From Bacillus sp. es.034 (GTDB taxonomy: Bacteria; Bacillota; Bacilli; Bacillales; Bacillaceae_B): 64,000 nt of DNA. A model generated the notes under the pieces. The model was not told the origin of the DNA and made no database searches. It worked only from the letters and a program-made list of their open reading frames with translations. The stretch is from contig NZ_PDIY01000001.1 in the NCBI RefSeq assembly GCF_002563655.1, forward strand, positions 4,208,501 through 4,272,500, written 5' to 3'. Within the stretch, counting starts at the first letter, position 1. Each line of letters begins with the position of its first letter. The position numbers and the translations under genes were made by a program. Of the stretch, positions 44,999 through 52,402 are shown piece after piece.

Positions 44999-45354
44999 GA
45001 AACTACCTGTCAGGAATGCTATTTAGTTTACTCTCATTACTTTCGTTTCTTTTCATTCGAACAGTTGACGGTTTATGGGGCTCTTTTGCTTGGTCACTTC
45101 TTCTCACGATTGTTGTATTTCTTTTCTATAGAAGGAAGATAAATTGGGATAGAAAAGATATCATTGTGATTTCGTTCAGTACGGGTCTTTTCTATCTACT
45201 TTTTGCTTCCTTTGGTATCAGTCTATATCCACCCGAACCGATTAGAGATCTGGGTGATATCATCATGCCTTACCTGCATGCAGGTATGTTTGGGGTGTAT
45301 ACGATGATTGTGATGTTTTTATCCGGAATGGTCTTTAACAAGCTTAGAAGTTGA
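44995..45354 (+). CDS. Hypothetical membrane protein paired with the YbeF-like gene
   Basis: 119 residues, four TM segments, short loops. The ATG at 44995 overlaps the stop of the preceding gene, so the two are translationally coupled. No family assignment is made. Confidence 0.75.
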   Translation: MRNYLSGMLFSLLSLLSFLFIRTVDGLWGSFAWSLLLTIVVFLFYRRKINWDRKDIIVISFSTGLFYLLFASFGISLYPPEPIRDLGDIIMPYLHAGMFGVYTMIVMFLSGMVFNKLRS

Positions 45355-45372
45355 AAATCCCCCACATACAAA

Positions 45373-45403
45373 AAAAGCTGAAGAGTCCACCCCTTCAGCT
45401 TTT
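45373..45403. terminator. Bidirectional terminator between convergent membrane-protein and IDEAL genes
   Basis: An 11-bp stem AAAAGCTGAAG/CTTCAGCTTTT with a 9-nt loop. Confidence 0.88.
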
Positions 45404-45414
45404 CTTCACTCTAT

Positions 45415-45747
45415 TCACTTCACACCCTCAACCAGTTCCCGCATGGAGTTCAACTTAGCTGAGAGCTCCAGGAACCACTCTTCGTCTCCCGTTTCAAGGG
45501 CCAGGTCGATCAGGTACTGGATCTGTTCTTTGTTTTTGACATGCGTATCGGGTATTTTGTTTATTTGTCTGTTTAACAGGGGAAGTATTTTCCCTTCGAT
45601 GGTTTTATTATCGCTGGTCACGATTTTCGCTTTAACAGCTTCTCCTTTGGTGTCCAGGTTCTCAATATAGCCGATGACCAGTTCACCGGTAAGCAATGTC
45701 CCTTTTACCCAATCTCCAACTTTTAATATAGACTGTTCATTTGACAT
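45415..45747 (-). CDS. IDEAL-domain protein, probable member of the SaiR regulon
   Basis: 110 residues. A beta-rich N-terminal part (GDWVKGTLLTGELVIGYIEN) resembles small barrel modules, and the C-terminal IDEAL domain is EQIQYLIDLALETGDEEWFL and following residues. ATG 45747 has AAAGGG upstream. A near-perfect copy of the ACTGTAA-N9-TTACAGT dyad found before saiR and spx lies at 45765-45787, 18 bp upstream of the start, which suggests control by the neighbouring Rrf2 protein. Role unknown. Confidence 0.8.
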   Translation of the reverse strand: MSNEQSILKVGDWVKGTLLTGELVIGYIENLDTKGEAVKAKIVTSDNKTIEGKILPLLNRQINKIPDTHVKNKEQIQYLIDLALETGDEEWFLELSAKLNSMRELVEGVK

Positions 45748-45764
45748 TCCCTTTCACCTTCCTA

Positions 45765-45787
45765 ACTGTAATGTTATTTGTTACATT
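45765..45787. promoter_or_regulatory. SaiR-type operator copy 3 (IDEAL gene)
   Basis: ACTGTAA-N9-TTACATT, one mismatch from the dyad found twice further right. It is located in the leader of the IDEAL gene. Confidence 0.6.
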
Positions 45788-45806
45788 TATTCGAGAGAAT
45801 AGCCTT

Positions 45807-46223
45807 TTACGCCTTCTCTTGATGAATCATTTCAACGATATCTTTTATCGTATAGTCCTTTAAGTAATCCCCCAGTTTTTCTTCTGCACCGAGGAAAATC
45901 TGGAACAGGACATTCTTCATATTGGCGCCGACGAGGCACTTATCATTGGTAGCGGTGCATTTTGGCTGCAAGGCGCCTTCTGATGTGATTTTATAAATAT
46001 CCCACAGATTAATGTCACTCAGGTCCATGGCAAAGATGAATCCGCCGCCTGTCCCTTCTTTCGACGCAATGAATCCCTGCTTTTTCAGAAGACTGAGGAC
46101 TTTGCGGATCCGGACAGGATGAACCCCTGCACTTTCCGAGATCGCATCGCTTGTCGACATGCGGTCCGTCTGCAGTGCCAGATACGTCAAACTATGGATG
46201 GCTAAGGTAAAGTCGCTATTCAT
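45807..46223 (-). CDS. saiR: Rrf2-family regulator, SaiR-like
   Basis: 138 residues. The winged HTH is at about 10-60 (TSDAISESAGVHPVRIRKVL), then GGGFIFAMD and a Cys pair in CTATNDKC. Rrf2 proteins often sense redox state or iron-sulphur status; only two cysteines of a possible cluster are seen. In B. anthracis SaiR represses spxA2 and responds to thiol stress (recalled). Here the next upstream gene is an spx paralogue, and both genes carry the same dyad over their promoters, which supports the name. AGGAGG precedes the ATG. Autoregulated, by inference. Confidence 0.85.
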   Translation of the reverse strand: MNSDFTLAIHSLTYLALQTDRMSTSDAISESAGVHPVRIRKVLSLLKKQGFIASKEGTGGGFIFAMDLSDINLWDIYKITSEGALQPKCTATNDKCLVGANMKNVLFQIFLGAEEKLGDYLKDYTIKDIVEMIHQEKA

Positions 46224-46246
46224 GGACTGCCTCCTTCCCGGATGTT

Positions 46247-46281
46247 ACTGTAATGGTAACTTTTACAGTTTAGACTGTCAA
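46247..46281 (-). promoter_or_regulatory. saiR promoter with overlapping operator copy 2
   Basis: TTGACA (46276-46281), 17 bp, TACCAT (46253-46258). The perfect dyad ACTGTAA-N9-TTACAGT (46247-46269) covers the -10. Confidence 0.75.
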
Positions 46282-46296
46282 GAATCCGGTTTATGA

Positions 46297-46692
46297 TCAG
46301 TTGGCCAATTTCTGTAGCTCATTGTATTCGAAATTACGAATCTTCCTAGGAAGAAAACTGCGAATTTCTTCATCGTTGTAGCCAATCTGCAGTCTTTTTT
46401 CATCCAGCATGATCGGTCTTTTCAAAATCAGTGGATTTTCTTTAATCAATGTATATAAATCTTGGAGTGGCAACGAATCAATGTCTACCTTTAACTCCTG
46501 GTACGCCTTTGATTGTTTGGAAATGATGTCCTCTGTTCCATTTTCCGTCAGGCGGAGGATCGACTTGATCTCATCAGGTGTCAATGGTTCTGTCAGCATG
46601 TTACGCTCCACATATGGTATTGTATGTTCCTCAAGCCACGCTCTCGCTTTGCGGCAGGACGTACAGCTTGGTGTCAGAAATAGATTAACCAT
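46297..46692 (-). CDS. spx: Spx/ArsC-family transcriptional regulator (SpxA2-like)
   Basis: About 131 residues. The thioredoxin-fold redox switch CxxC is in [10 protein letters not shown], and LKRPIML holds the conserved Arg-Pro of the family. Spx binds the RNA polymerase alpha C-terminal domain under disulfide stress. It lies directly upstream of saiR with a separate promoter. ATG 46692 follows AAGGAG by 11 nt; GTG 46704 abuts the SD. Likely an additional paralogue and not the main spx, because of the SaiR-type neighbour. Confidence 0.9.
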   Translation of the reverse strand: MVNLFLTPSCTSCRKARAWLEEHTIPYVERNMLTEPLTPDEIKSILRLTENGTEDIISKQSKAYQELKVDIDSLPLQDLYTLIKENPLILKRPIMLDEKRLQIGYNDEEIRSFLPRKIRNFEYNELQKLAN

Positions 46693-46770
46693 GTGTTTAC
46701 ACACTCCTTGTTAAATGTAATAAAAAAAGTAACAGTTTCAATTTAAAAATATTACCCTTCTTCCGGGTAC

Positions 46771-46805
46771 ACTGTAATAATAATATTTACAGTTAGAGAT
46801 GTCAA
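46771..46805 (-). promoter_or_regulatory. spx promoter with overlapping operator copy 1
   Basis: TTGACA (46800-46805), 17 bp, TATTAT (46777-46782). The perfect dyad ACTGTAA-N9-TTACAGT (46771-46793) lies over the -10 in exactly the same register as at saiR. Confidence 0.8.
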
Positions 46806-46840
46806 CCTTTTTTAGAAAACTCTTTTTGAGAACGTTGTGA

Positions 46841-47131
46841 TTATTCCTTACCCGATATGCTAAATTGATAAACGTAAAATTGATCGCATTGAATCCTCTG
46901 AAGTTTTTGTAAACAAAAGATGACATCATATCCGGCCACCTCCACTTTTCCAGACGAAACATTGATCAATGTCGTCAAAATTTGGACCCTCGTTGATTTC
47001 CCTGCTCCATTCGGTCCTATAAAAGCGAAGACCTCCCCTTCCTCGACTCGGAAAGATACATCCTTCACTGCCTGTACGATTCCTTTTTTAAATGTTTTGG
47101 TTGGATTCTCCACTACAATCCTGCCATTCAT
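46841..47131 (-). pseudogene. Truncated ABC transporter ATPase (DrrA-like N-terminal fragment)
   Basis: The first 70 or so residues match a drug-type ABC ATPase: KTFKKGIVQAVKDVSFRVEE, Walker A GPNGAGKST, then ILTTLINVSSGKVEVAGYDV. Homology then stops and the frame ends after unrelated residues. The Q loop, signature and Walker B are absent, so it cannot hydrolyse ATP. GGAGGG precedes ATG 47131. The loss of about 200 residues plus the permease points to an internal deletion. Confidence 0.8.
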
Positions 47132-47217
47132 GAGCATCCCTCCGTTCTATCTATTTCATATTCGAGGGGGGGATTGGTTTATCCTTTATTGGGTGTGTGC
47201 CGATGTGTTGGCATGTC

Positions 47218-47269
47218 AAAGGGACAGGCACCTTGGCTCTTAAGAGTGAACCGGGGTGACTGTCCCTTT
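47218..47269. repeat. Inverted repeat overlapping the hydrolase gene end (GGGACAGGCACC type)
   Basis: AAAGGGACAG (47218-47227) pairs with CTGTCCCTTT (47260-47269) over a 32-bp spacer. The right arm is inside the last codons of the hydrolase gene. The core GGGACAGGCACCTT matches the arm of the htpX terminator at 9424-9433. Confidence 0.5.
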
Positions 47270-48094
47270 GGAACTCATGAATTCATGTGTTATTGCAATC
47301 ATCTTTTCTGGTTGCTCAAGTATGGTCCAGTGCCCGCTTTCTTCTACTTCATAAAGGATGGCGTTATTCAAATGCACCAAAACGTTTTCCTTTATATAGT
47401 CAGGCGATAAAATATCCTGTGACCCTTGAGCAATCATGATGGGGAGGGGCTGTAAAACAGGCAAAGACGGAATAAGGTTGTAATGGTGGTCAAGTTCTTT
47501 CCCGATATGCTTAAGAGCATCCTGGTTGTATGAGATCGTTGTTTTCTTTTTTAATATGTCGACTGAATACACGTAATGGGGGTCTAAAAGTTGTTCAAGC
47601 TTCCTAGAAGAATCGACCCCCAAGAGAGAAGAAAGAGAATAATACCCGAGAAGCATTTTCTTGTAGAATCCGAGTTTCCGTAAAAGGTTTTCCTTGAACG
47701 CCCGATAATGCTTAGAGGTTAAGCCTACGGTAGCAGTAAGGACCAGTTTATCAATGCGGTCCGGATGCTTCGCCGCATATGAAAGGGCCAGGATGCTCCC
47801 CCAAGACTCACCGAAAAGCGTCATTTTTTCCAGGTTGAGGGCTTTTCTGATTTCTTCGAGATTGTTGACTTCATCGTCTACGGAATATGAATGTCCTTCC
47901 TCTACTTCAGACCTTCCGCACCCCGTTTGATCATAAAAAATAATCTGAAAGCTTTCCCCTAAAGGCTCCATGTGAGGGAGGAAATAGTCAGAACTCCCTC
48001 CAGGACCGCCGTGAAGGAAAACAATCGGGGCCCCTGCTCCTTTTTTAGTGATAAAAACGTTCTTTCCGTTGATCATGACATGCTTTTCTTCCAT
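47240..48094 (-). CDS. Alpha/beta hydrolase, proline iminopeptidase-like
   Basis: 284 residues. The oxyanion region VFLHGGPGG and nucleophile elbow FGESWGS are typical of the proline iminopeptidase group (S33); the catalytic Asp and His are probably in GSQDIL and ESGHWTI. Cytosolic. The start at 48094 overlaps the stop of the upstream membrane gene by 1 bp (TAATG). Substrate not assigned. Confidence 0.88.
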   Translation of the reverse strand: MEEKHVMINGKNVFITKKGAGAPIVFLHGGPGGSSDYFLPHMEPLGESFQIIFYDQTGCGRSEVEEGHSYSVDDEVNNLEEIRKALNLEKMTLFGESWGSILALSYAAKHPDRIDKLVLTATVGLTSKHYRAFKENLLRKLGFYKKMLLGYYSLSSLLGVDSSRKLEQLLDPHYVYSVDILKKKTTISYNQDALKHIGKELDHHYNLIPSLPVLQPLPIMIAQGSQDILSPDYIKENVLVHLNNAILYEVEESGHWTILEQPEKMIAITHEFMSSKGTVTPVHS

Positions 48095-48378
48095 TAATCC
48101 ATAAGCCTCCTATTAATGAATACATACACACCCGTTAACAGAACCAACATGACCACCACAAGAATGGTTCCCTCATGGGAATAATCGATAAAACTATTCA
48201 TGATCACCATCAACCCTAATGGAAGAAAGAAGAGAAGCCCCGTTACCGTTCCTAATAAAGACTTATTTTTGACCATCTTTTCATTGAAGCCTGCGAGCAG
48301 CCATGTTTGTTTTTTGATACCGACTAAGTATGAAACCAGGATAAGAGCAAGACCGATCACCAGCAAACCGTAGTCCAT
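48094..48378 (-). CDS. DUF3784-like small membrane protein
   Basis: 94 residues with three TM segments; the motif QTWLLAGFNEKM after TM1 is typical of DUF3784-like proteins. AAAGGAGG precedes ATG 48378. It is cotranscribed with the hydrolase gene. Function unknown. Confidence 0.7.
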   Translation of the reverse strand: MDYGLLVIGLALILVSYLVGIKKQTWLLAGFNEKMVKNKSLLGTVTGLLFFLPLGLMVIMNSFIDYSHEGTILVVVMLVLLTGVYVFINRRLMD

Positions 48379-48454
48379 ATTGATTCCTCCTTTTGTTCAT
48401 ATTAGTACATCTACGTTTCAGCTCCGCGAAAGTTCCATATTTTTACTAAAAAAA

Positions 48455-48477
48455 AGCCCCAATGGCATGCCATGGGA
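48455..48477 (-). terminator. Intrinsic terminator of the yoaS-yozG-yoaT-like operon
   Basis: An imperfect stem CCCATGGCA/TGCCATTGGGG read on the minus strand, followed by a run of eight Ts. Confidence 0.75.
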
Positions 48478-48494
48478 ACTGTTCCTACTATATA

Positions 48495-48749
48495 TTAAGG
48501 CATTGAGCTGACAGCAAAATAGATAAATACAGTTGCCACCATCAAAAACACCATCGAGCCATTTGAGATGGCGAGTATTCTTCTATTTAGTCTCACTTTA
48601 TCCAGCTTGATTTGAATGATCAATCCGATTGCTACAATGGCGATCCAAACCGAAATGCCTAAGGGTGAAAATAAGTATCCTGAATTCATGACCCACAGGA
48701 TCAAGATGATGAAGTGGATCAAAATGAAGACCAAAGCCATTTTCTTCAT
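48495..48749 (-). CDS. Small membrane protein, last gene of the yoaS-like operon
   Basis: 84 residues with three TM segments (MKKMALVFILIHFIILILW at the start). ATG 48749 overlaps the yoaT-like stop by 4 bp; GGAGGG is the SD. The longer upstream frame is a shadow of yoaT. No family recognised. Confidence 0.7.
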   Translation of the reverse strand: MKKMALVFILIHFIILILWVMNSGYLFSPLGISVWIAIVAIGLIIQIKLDKVRLNRRILAISNGSMVFLMVATVFIYFAVSSMP

Positions 48750-49561
48750 ACTCTTCCCTCCCGTCCTTGCAGGGAATGTTCGGTTGGAAAGTGGGTTGCC
48801 CCACCCTTGCCTTTCACATGTTTCAATGTTGCTACAATCAAAAAGCTGACGATGACGAGGAGGAGCCATGAGCTGACCTTCCCGAGGTGGACAAGGCTCC
48901 AGGCTTCAGTCTGATTCGGGTATTCCCAGGCACCGAAGAAGGTTGCGATGTTTTCAGCGATCCAGATGAAGAATCCGATGAGGATAAATGATAGAGCGAG
49001 GGGCATGTGGTACCGCCTCCCGCCTACCTCATATTCGACCCACGTTTTCCAAAAGACGACGATGACAAGACCCGAAAGCCACCAGCGGATGTCGATCCAA
49101 TAGTGGTGGGTGAAAAAGTTCAAATATATTGCTGCGGCGAGGGCAACGACTGACCAAAACGGCGGCCACCGGATCAGTTCCACCTTGAGCCTCCTCCACG
49201 CCTGGCACAGGTAGCTTGCTACACTTGCATACATGAATCCGCTGTATAAAGGGACACCGAAGAGTTTGGAATAGCCTTCCCCGGGATAAGACCACGAGCC
49301 CATATGTACCTTGAACAGTTCAAGGGCAAGGCCGATCAGATGGAACAGGGTAATGACCTTCAGTTCATCCCGGGTTTCGAGACCCGATTTCACCATTCCC
49401 CATTGCATCACAAGGCAGATCAGGAGCAGCCAGTCATACCTCGGCAGGAAGGGAAGCGGGATGATTTGAGTCAACGCCAATGACGCAAAGATGACCACAG
49501 GAAACAAGCAGGACAGAGCCTGCTCCCAGCCGAACCGAAGGAGTTGTTTGCCCGCTCTCAT
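48746..49561 (-). CDS. yoaT: DUF817 membrane protein, YoaT-like
   Basis: About 271 residues, eight or so TM segments, rich in Trp. GSWSYPGEGYSKLFGVPLYS and FGAWEYPNQTEAW are DUF817 hallmarks. It follows yozG with an overlapping start; ATG 49561 has better spacing from AGGG than ATG 49567. Order yoaS-yozG-yoaT matches the B. subtilis cluster as I recall it. Function unknown. Confidence 0.85.
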   Translation of the reverse strand: MRAGKQLLRFGWEQALSCLFPVVIFASLALTQIIPLPFLPRYDWLLLICLVMQWGMVKSGLETRDELKVITLFHLIGLALELFKVHMGSWSYPGEGYSKLFGVPLYSGFMYASVASYLCQAWRRLKVELIRWPPFWSVVALAAAIYLNFFTHHYWIDIRWWLSGLVIVVFWKTWVEYEVGGRRYHMPLALSFILIGFFIWIAENIATFFGAWEYPNQTEAWSLVHLGKVSSWLLLVIVSFLIVATLKHVKGKGGATHFPTEHSLQGREGRV

Positions 49562-49563
49562 GA

Positions 49564-49785
49564 TCATGACCCTGCTTCTTCATCCCGTTGATACTCAAGC
49601 AGATCTCCCGGCTGACAATCAAGGGCCTTGCATATCGCGTCGAGGGTGGATAAACGAACCGCCTTTGCCTTCCCATTTTTCAGGATCGACAGGTTTGCCA
49701 TGGTGATTCCCACTTTTTCTGAAAGCTCCGTCACACTCATTTTCCGTTTCGCAAGCATCACATCAATATTGATTATAATTGCCAT
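49564..49785 (-). CDS. yozG: Small XRE-family HTH regulator, YozG-like
   Basis: 73 residues, a single Cro/C1-type HTH (MSVTELSEKVGITMANLSIL), ending CKALDCQPGDLLEYQRDE. Such one-domain regulators are usually encoded with a DUF2975 membrane protein, as here. It probably controls the operon. Confidence 0.88.
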   Translation of the reverse strand: MAIIINIDVMLAKRKMSVTELSEKVGITMANLSILKNGKAKAVRLSTLDAICKALDCQPGDLLEYQRDEEAGS

Positions 49786-49794
49786 AATTTCACC

Positions 49795-50268
49795 TCAGAC
49801 CGTTAAATCATTTTCAGATTTGATTTCTATGGCATTGTTCAGTAGCTTCTGGAGAACCGCCGCGAATACCGCAATGACGGCTGATCCGAAGATGAAGATC
49901 ATCCCGATCACGATAATGCCCGGTGCGTCATCCACCTCCGCCAGCACATAAAAGAGCGGCAATCCTGCTACATAGAAGAGACTGATTACAATGGCACACT
50001 TTTTGATAATTTTCAACGCCTTCACGGATGCCCCAGAGAAAGCGTTGTTCCGGTCAATCAACATTAACAATTTAAACGCCTGAAACAACGCTGTGTAAAA
50101 AGGAATCGCCGATGCATACATGACGACCAGCATCCCATAAACGACATAGGCTACCTTCGAACCCGCAGCCTCCATTGCGATCAGTGGTAATCCGATCAAG
50201 CACAAAGCGGCAATGGGAGCCCCGATTAGAAAAAGAGCAATCTTCAAAAAAAGTGTTTCCCGTTTCAT
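49795..50268 (-). CDS. yoaS: DUF2975 membrane protein, YoaS-like
   Basis: 157 residues with four TM segments, typical DUF2975 (FKLLMLIDRNNAFSGASVKA in the middle cytoplasmic loop). First gene of the yoaS-yozG-yoaT operon. A promoter TTGTAA-17-TAAATT is visible in the A/T-rich region just upstream. It may inhibit its HTH partner, by analogy with similar pairs; that is inference. Confidence 0.85.
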   Translation of the reverse strand: MKRETLFLKIALFLIGAPIAALCLIGLPLIAMEAAGSKVAYVVYGMLVVMYASAIPFYTALFQAFKLLMLIDRNNAFSGASVKALKIIKKCAIVISLFYVAGLPLFYVLAEVDDAPGIIVIGMIFIFGSAVIAVFAAVLQKLLNNAIEIKSENDLTV

Positions 50269-50379
50269 TCATAGCACCTCACTTGATAATATAGTATGAA
50301 TTTAACATGTTGTTTATTGATTTACAATAAATAATTATTATTTTTTAATATAATATTATTGTTAAAGTGAACGATTAGT

Positions 50380-50444
50380 GAGGGACGGACCTCAAATCAC
50401 AGTGAAAAATCCAAGTGAATCGGCCTTTTGAAGGTCCGTCCCTC
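50380..50444. repeat. Dispersed inverted repeat GAGGGACGGACCTC, copy pair 3
   Basis: A 13-bp inverted repeat (50380-50392 with 50432-50444) around a 39-bp spacer, between the MFS terminator and the yoaS promoter. It shares its arms with the repeats at 6466 and 14254. Confidence 0.8.
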
Positions 50445-50448
50445 AAAA

Positions 50449-50480
50449 AAAGGAGTCCGACCAATAGGCCGGACTCCTTT
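50449..50480 (-). terminator. Intrinsic terminator of the marR-MFS operon
   Basis: An 11-bp stem AAAGGAGTCCG/CGGACTCCTTT with a T run on the minus strand. Confidence 0.9.
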
Positions 50481-50499
50481 AAGGAATGACGTTTATAGA

Positions 50500-51693
50500 C
50501 TATTCATGCGCGAGTACTGTGCGCGATTGTTTTCTTTCCTGGAAGTAGTAGAGTACGAGTGTTGCGGCAACCAGGATACCCATGATCATGTACAGTGAAC
50601 GGTAGCCAGTCAACGGAATAAGGAAGCCAAGTACATATGGCCCGAATCCAAGTCCTGCATCCAGGGAAATGTAGTAGGTTGACGTTGCAAGCCCCACACG
50701 CTCAGGTGGAACAGCCTTCACGGCAATCGCCTGAGTGACGGATTGCATATTACCGAATCCAAGTCCAATCAGAACCCCTGAAAGAAGCAGGATCATCGTG
50801 TTACCAGCCGCACTTAACAGGAACAATCCAGCCGCGAACAGGACAAACGCCGGCAGCATGACGGCCTTGGCACCTTTTGCATCCATCAGTCTACCTGTGA
50901 ATGGACGCGATACAAGGATTGCTACGGCGTAGACTACAAAGAACACGCTCGCTGCTTCTACAAGATCGATGTCGATGGCATAGAAATTAATGAACGACAG
51001 GACACTTGAGTAAGCAAGGGAAACGAACAGCACGACAAGCGCGATAGGCAATGCCTTTGGCTCGATGAAGCTTGACAGACTCAGGCGTTCTTTATCCGCT
51101 TTTTTCCCAGCCGGTTTCTTGACAACCGGGATTTTCACGAACAGTGAAATGATATAGCTGATGACCCCAAGCGCAAGACAGAAGGCAAAGATCGTTGTGA
51201 AGCTTGCATGCTGACTTAAGAAAAGTCCGAAGAATGGGCCAACAGCGGTTGCGAGTGTGATGCTCATACTGTAGTAACCGATTCCTTCCCCTTTCCGACT
51301 CGCAGGGATGATTTCCGCTACAATGGTACCGGTGGCCGTACTGACCATCCCGAGTGCCACCCCGTGAAGAAAACGAGTAAGCAGTAGGAAACTGATACCG
51401 CCCTCCACAAAATACAGGCATGAAGTGGCAATGAATGCGACCATGCCGACAAACAGCATTTTCTTATTTCCGATGGTCGTGATCATCCGGCCAAGGAATA
51501 GACGTCCGATCAATGTCCCGATGATGAAGATCCCGGTCACCAGACCCGCCTGACTTTCCGATGCACCGAATTCATCCACGGCATAGACTGCCATGGTGAC
51601 AAGCAATAAATAAAAGATCAAATAGATGAAAAAGTTGGCGATGGACATGAGCGTGAAGTCCTTCGTCCATAGCTTTGACTGTGTCTGGCTCAT
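50500..51693 (-). CDS. MFS transporter
   Basis: 397 residues, twelve TM segments. The MFS loop 2-3 motif GRLFLGRMITTIGNKK is present, as is a second-half copy VSRPFTGRLMDAKGAK. Probable drug or metabolite exporter of the plasma membrane. AAGGAG precedes ATG 51693. It starts 12 bp after the MarR gene, so the two form an operon, and the MarR protein is likely its repressor. Confidence 0.92.
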   Translation of the reverse strand: MSQTQSKLWTKDFTLMSIANFFIYLIFYLLLVTMAVYAVDEFGASESQAGLVTGIFIIGTLIGRLFLGRMITTIGNKKMLFVGMVAFIATSCLYFVEGGISFLLLTRFLHGVALGMVSTATGTIVAEIIPASRKGEGIGYYSMSITLATAVGPFFGLFLSQHASFTTIFAFCLALGVISYIISLFVKIPVVKKPAGKKADKERLSLSSFIEPKALPIALVVLFVSLAYSSVLSFINFYAIDIDLVEAASVFFVVYAVAILVSRPFTGRLMDAKGAKAVMLPAFVLFAAGLFLLSAAGNTMILLLSGVLIGLGFGNMQSVTQAIAVKAVPPERVGLATSTYYISLDAGLGFGPYVLGFLIPLTGYRSLYMIMGILVAATLVLYYFQERKQSRTVLAHE

Positions 51694-51705
51694 CTGTAAA
51701 ACTCC

Positions 51706-52125
51706 TTATCTGTTCAAATTTTCTTTGATTTTTTTCATCATTTCCATCATTTCAAGCTGCTTCTCTTCGCTGATTCCTTCCATGATGGTCTGTTCAAAAC
51801 GGTCGATGGTTTTGCGGGCATTCTCATACACTTCGATCCCCGACTCCGTCAGCTGCATCCGCTTTTCCCGACGATCCTTCCCTGGAATACGCTCGATATA
51901 GCCCGCTTCCTCCAACTGATGAACCGTCCTCGTAATCGTCGGTTTCTCCACACTCTGATAGTTTGAGATCTCCACATTGGAGGCAGGTCCGTTATGGTAA
52001 AGATTATATAAAATCGTCCACTGAGCCCTATGCAGACCGTGTTCATTCAGCTGAACATTCAATTGATTCTCAAATGGCCTGTAGAGCCTGATCAGCTCCT
52101 GAAAAAACTGTTGTTCCGATTTCAT
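51706..52125 (-). CDS. MarR-family transcriptional regulator
   Basis: 139 residues, winged HTH (NVEISNYQSVEKPTITRTVH, then LEEAGYIERIPGKDRREKRM). AAGGAG precedes the ATG. First gene of the marR-MFS operon. A 35-bp imperfect dyad lies in its promoter region (52148-52182), fitting autorepression relieved by a ligand. Confidence 0.93.
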   Translation of the reverse strand: MKSEQQFFQELIRLYRPFENQLNVQLNEHGLHRAQWTILYNLYHNGPASNVEISNYQSVEKPTITRTVHQLEEAGYIERIPGKDRREKRMQLTESGIEVYENARKTIDRFEQTIMEGISEEKQLEMMEMMKKIKENLNR

Positions 52126-52147
52126 TTGATGGATTCTCCTTCTTATA

Positions 52148-52182
52148 TAGTTATCTTAGGTAATGGTTACCTTGGGTAACTA
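52148..52182. promoter_or_regulatory. MarR operator candidate
   Basis: A 16-bp arm TAGTTATCTTAGGTAA (52148-52163) faces an imperfect copy (52167-52182; 13 of 16 match) across TGG. It also contains direct GGTAA repeats. It lies next to the likely -10 at 52182-52187. Confidence 0.6.
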
Positions 52183-52254
52183 TTATATAGTAACAGATGA
52201 TTGTAGGGTTGTCGAGTTGGGAGAGTTGAGGGATGATTTGAACGGATTTTTCGC

Positions 52255-52329
52255 AAAAAACAAGCCCTTCTTCGTAGGACGCAGGTTAACTTGGACGAAC
52301 CAAGTCAGAGCTATAATACGAAAAGGGCT
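52255..52329 (-). terminator. Large branched terminator downstream of the glycerophosphodiesterase gene
   Basis: On the minus strand AGCCCTTTTCGTA (52317-52329) pairs with TACGAAGAAGGGCT (52263-52276), enclosing a second hairpin ACTTGG/CCAAGT (52289-52304). A TTGTTTTTT tract follows. It is unusually large for a terminator. Confidence 0.7.
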
Positions 52330-52402
52330 GTTCATTTAGTATGGTCAAAAGCAGAATGAAATATACACGTGCTTTAGTAAAAACTTCTTTTCTCTTAACC
52401 TA

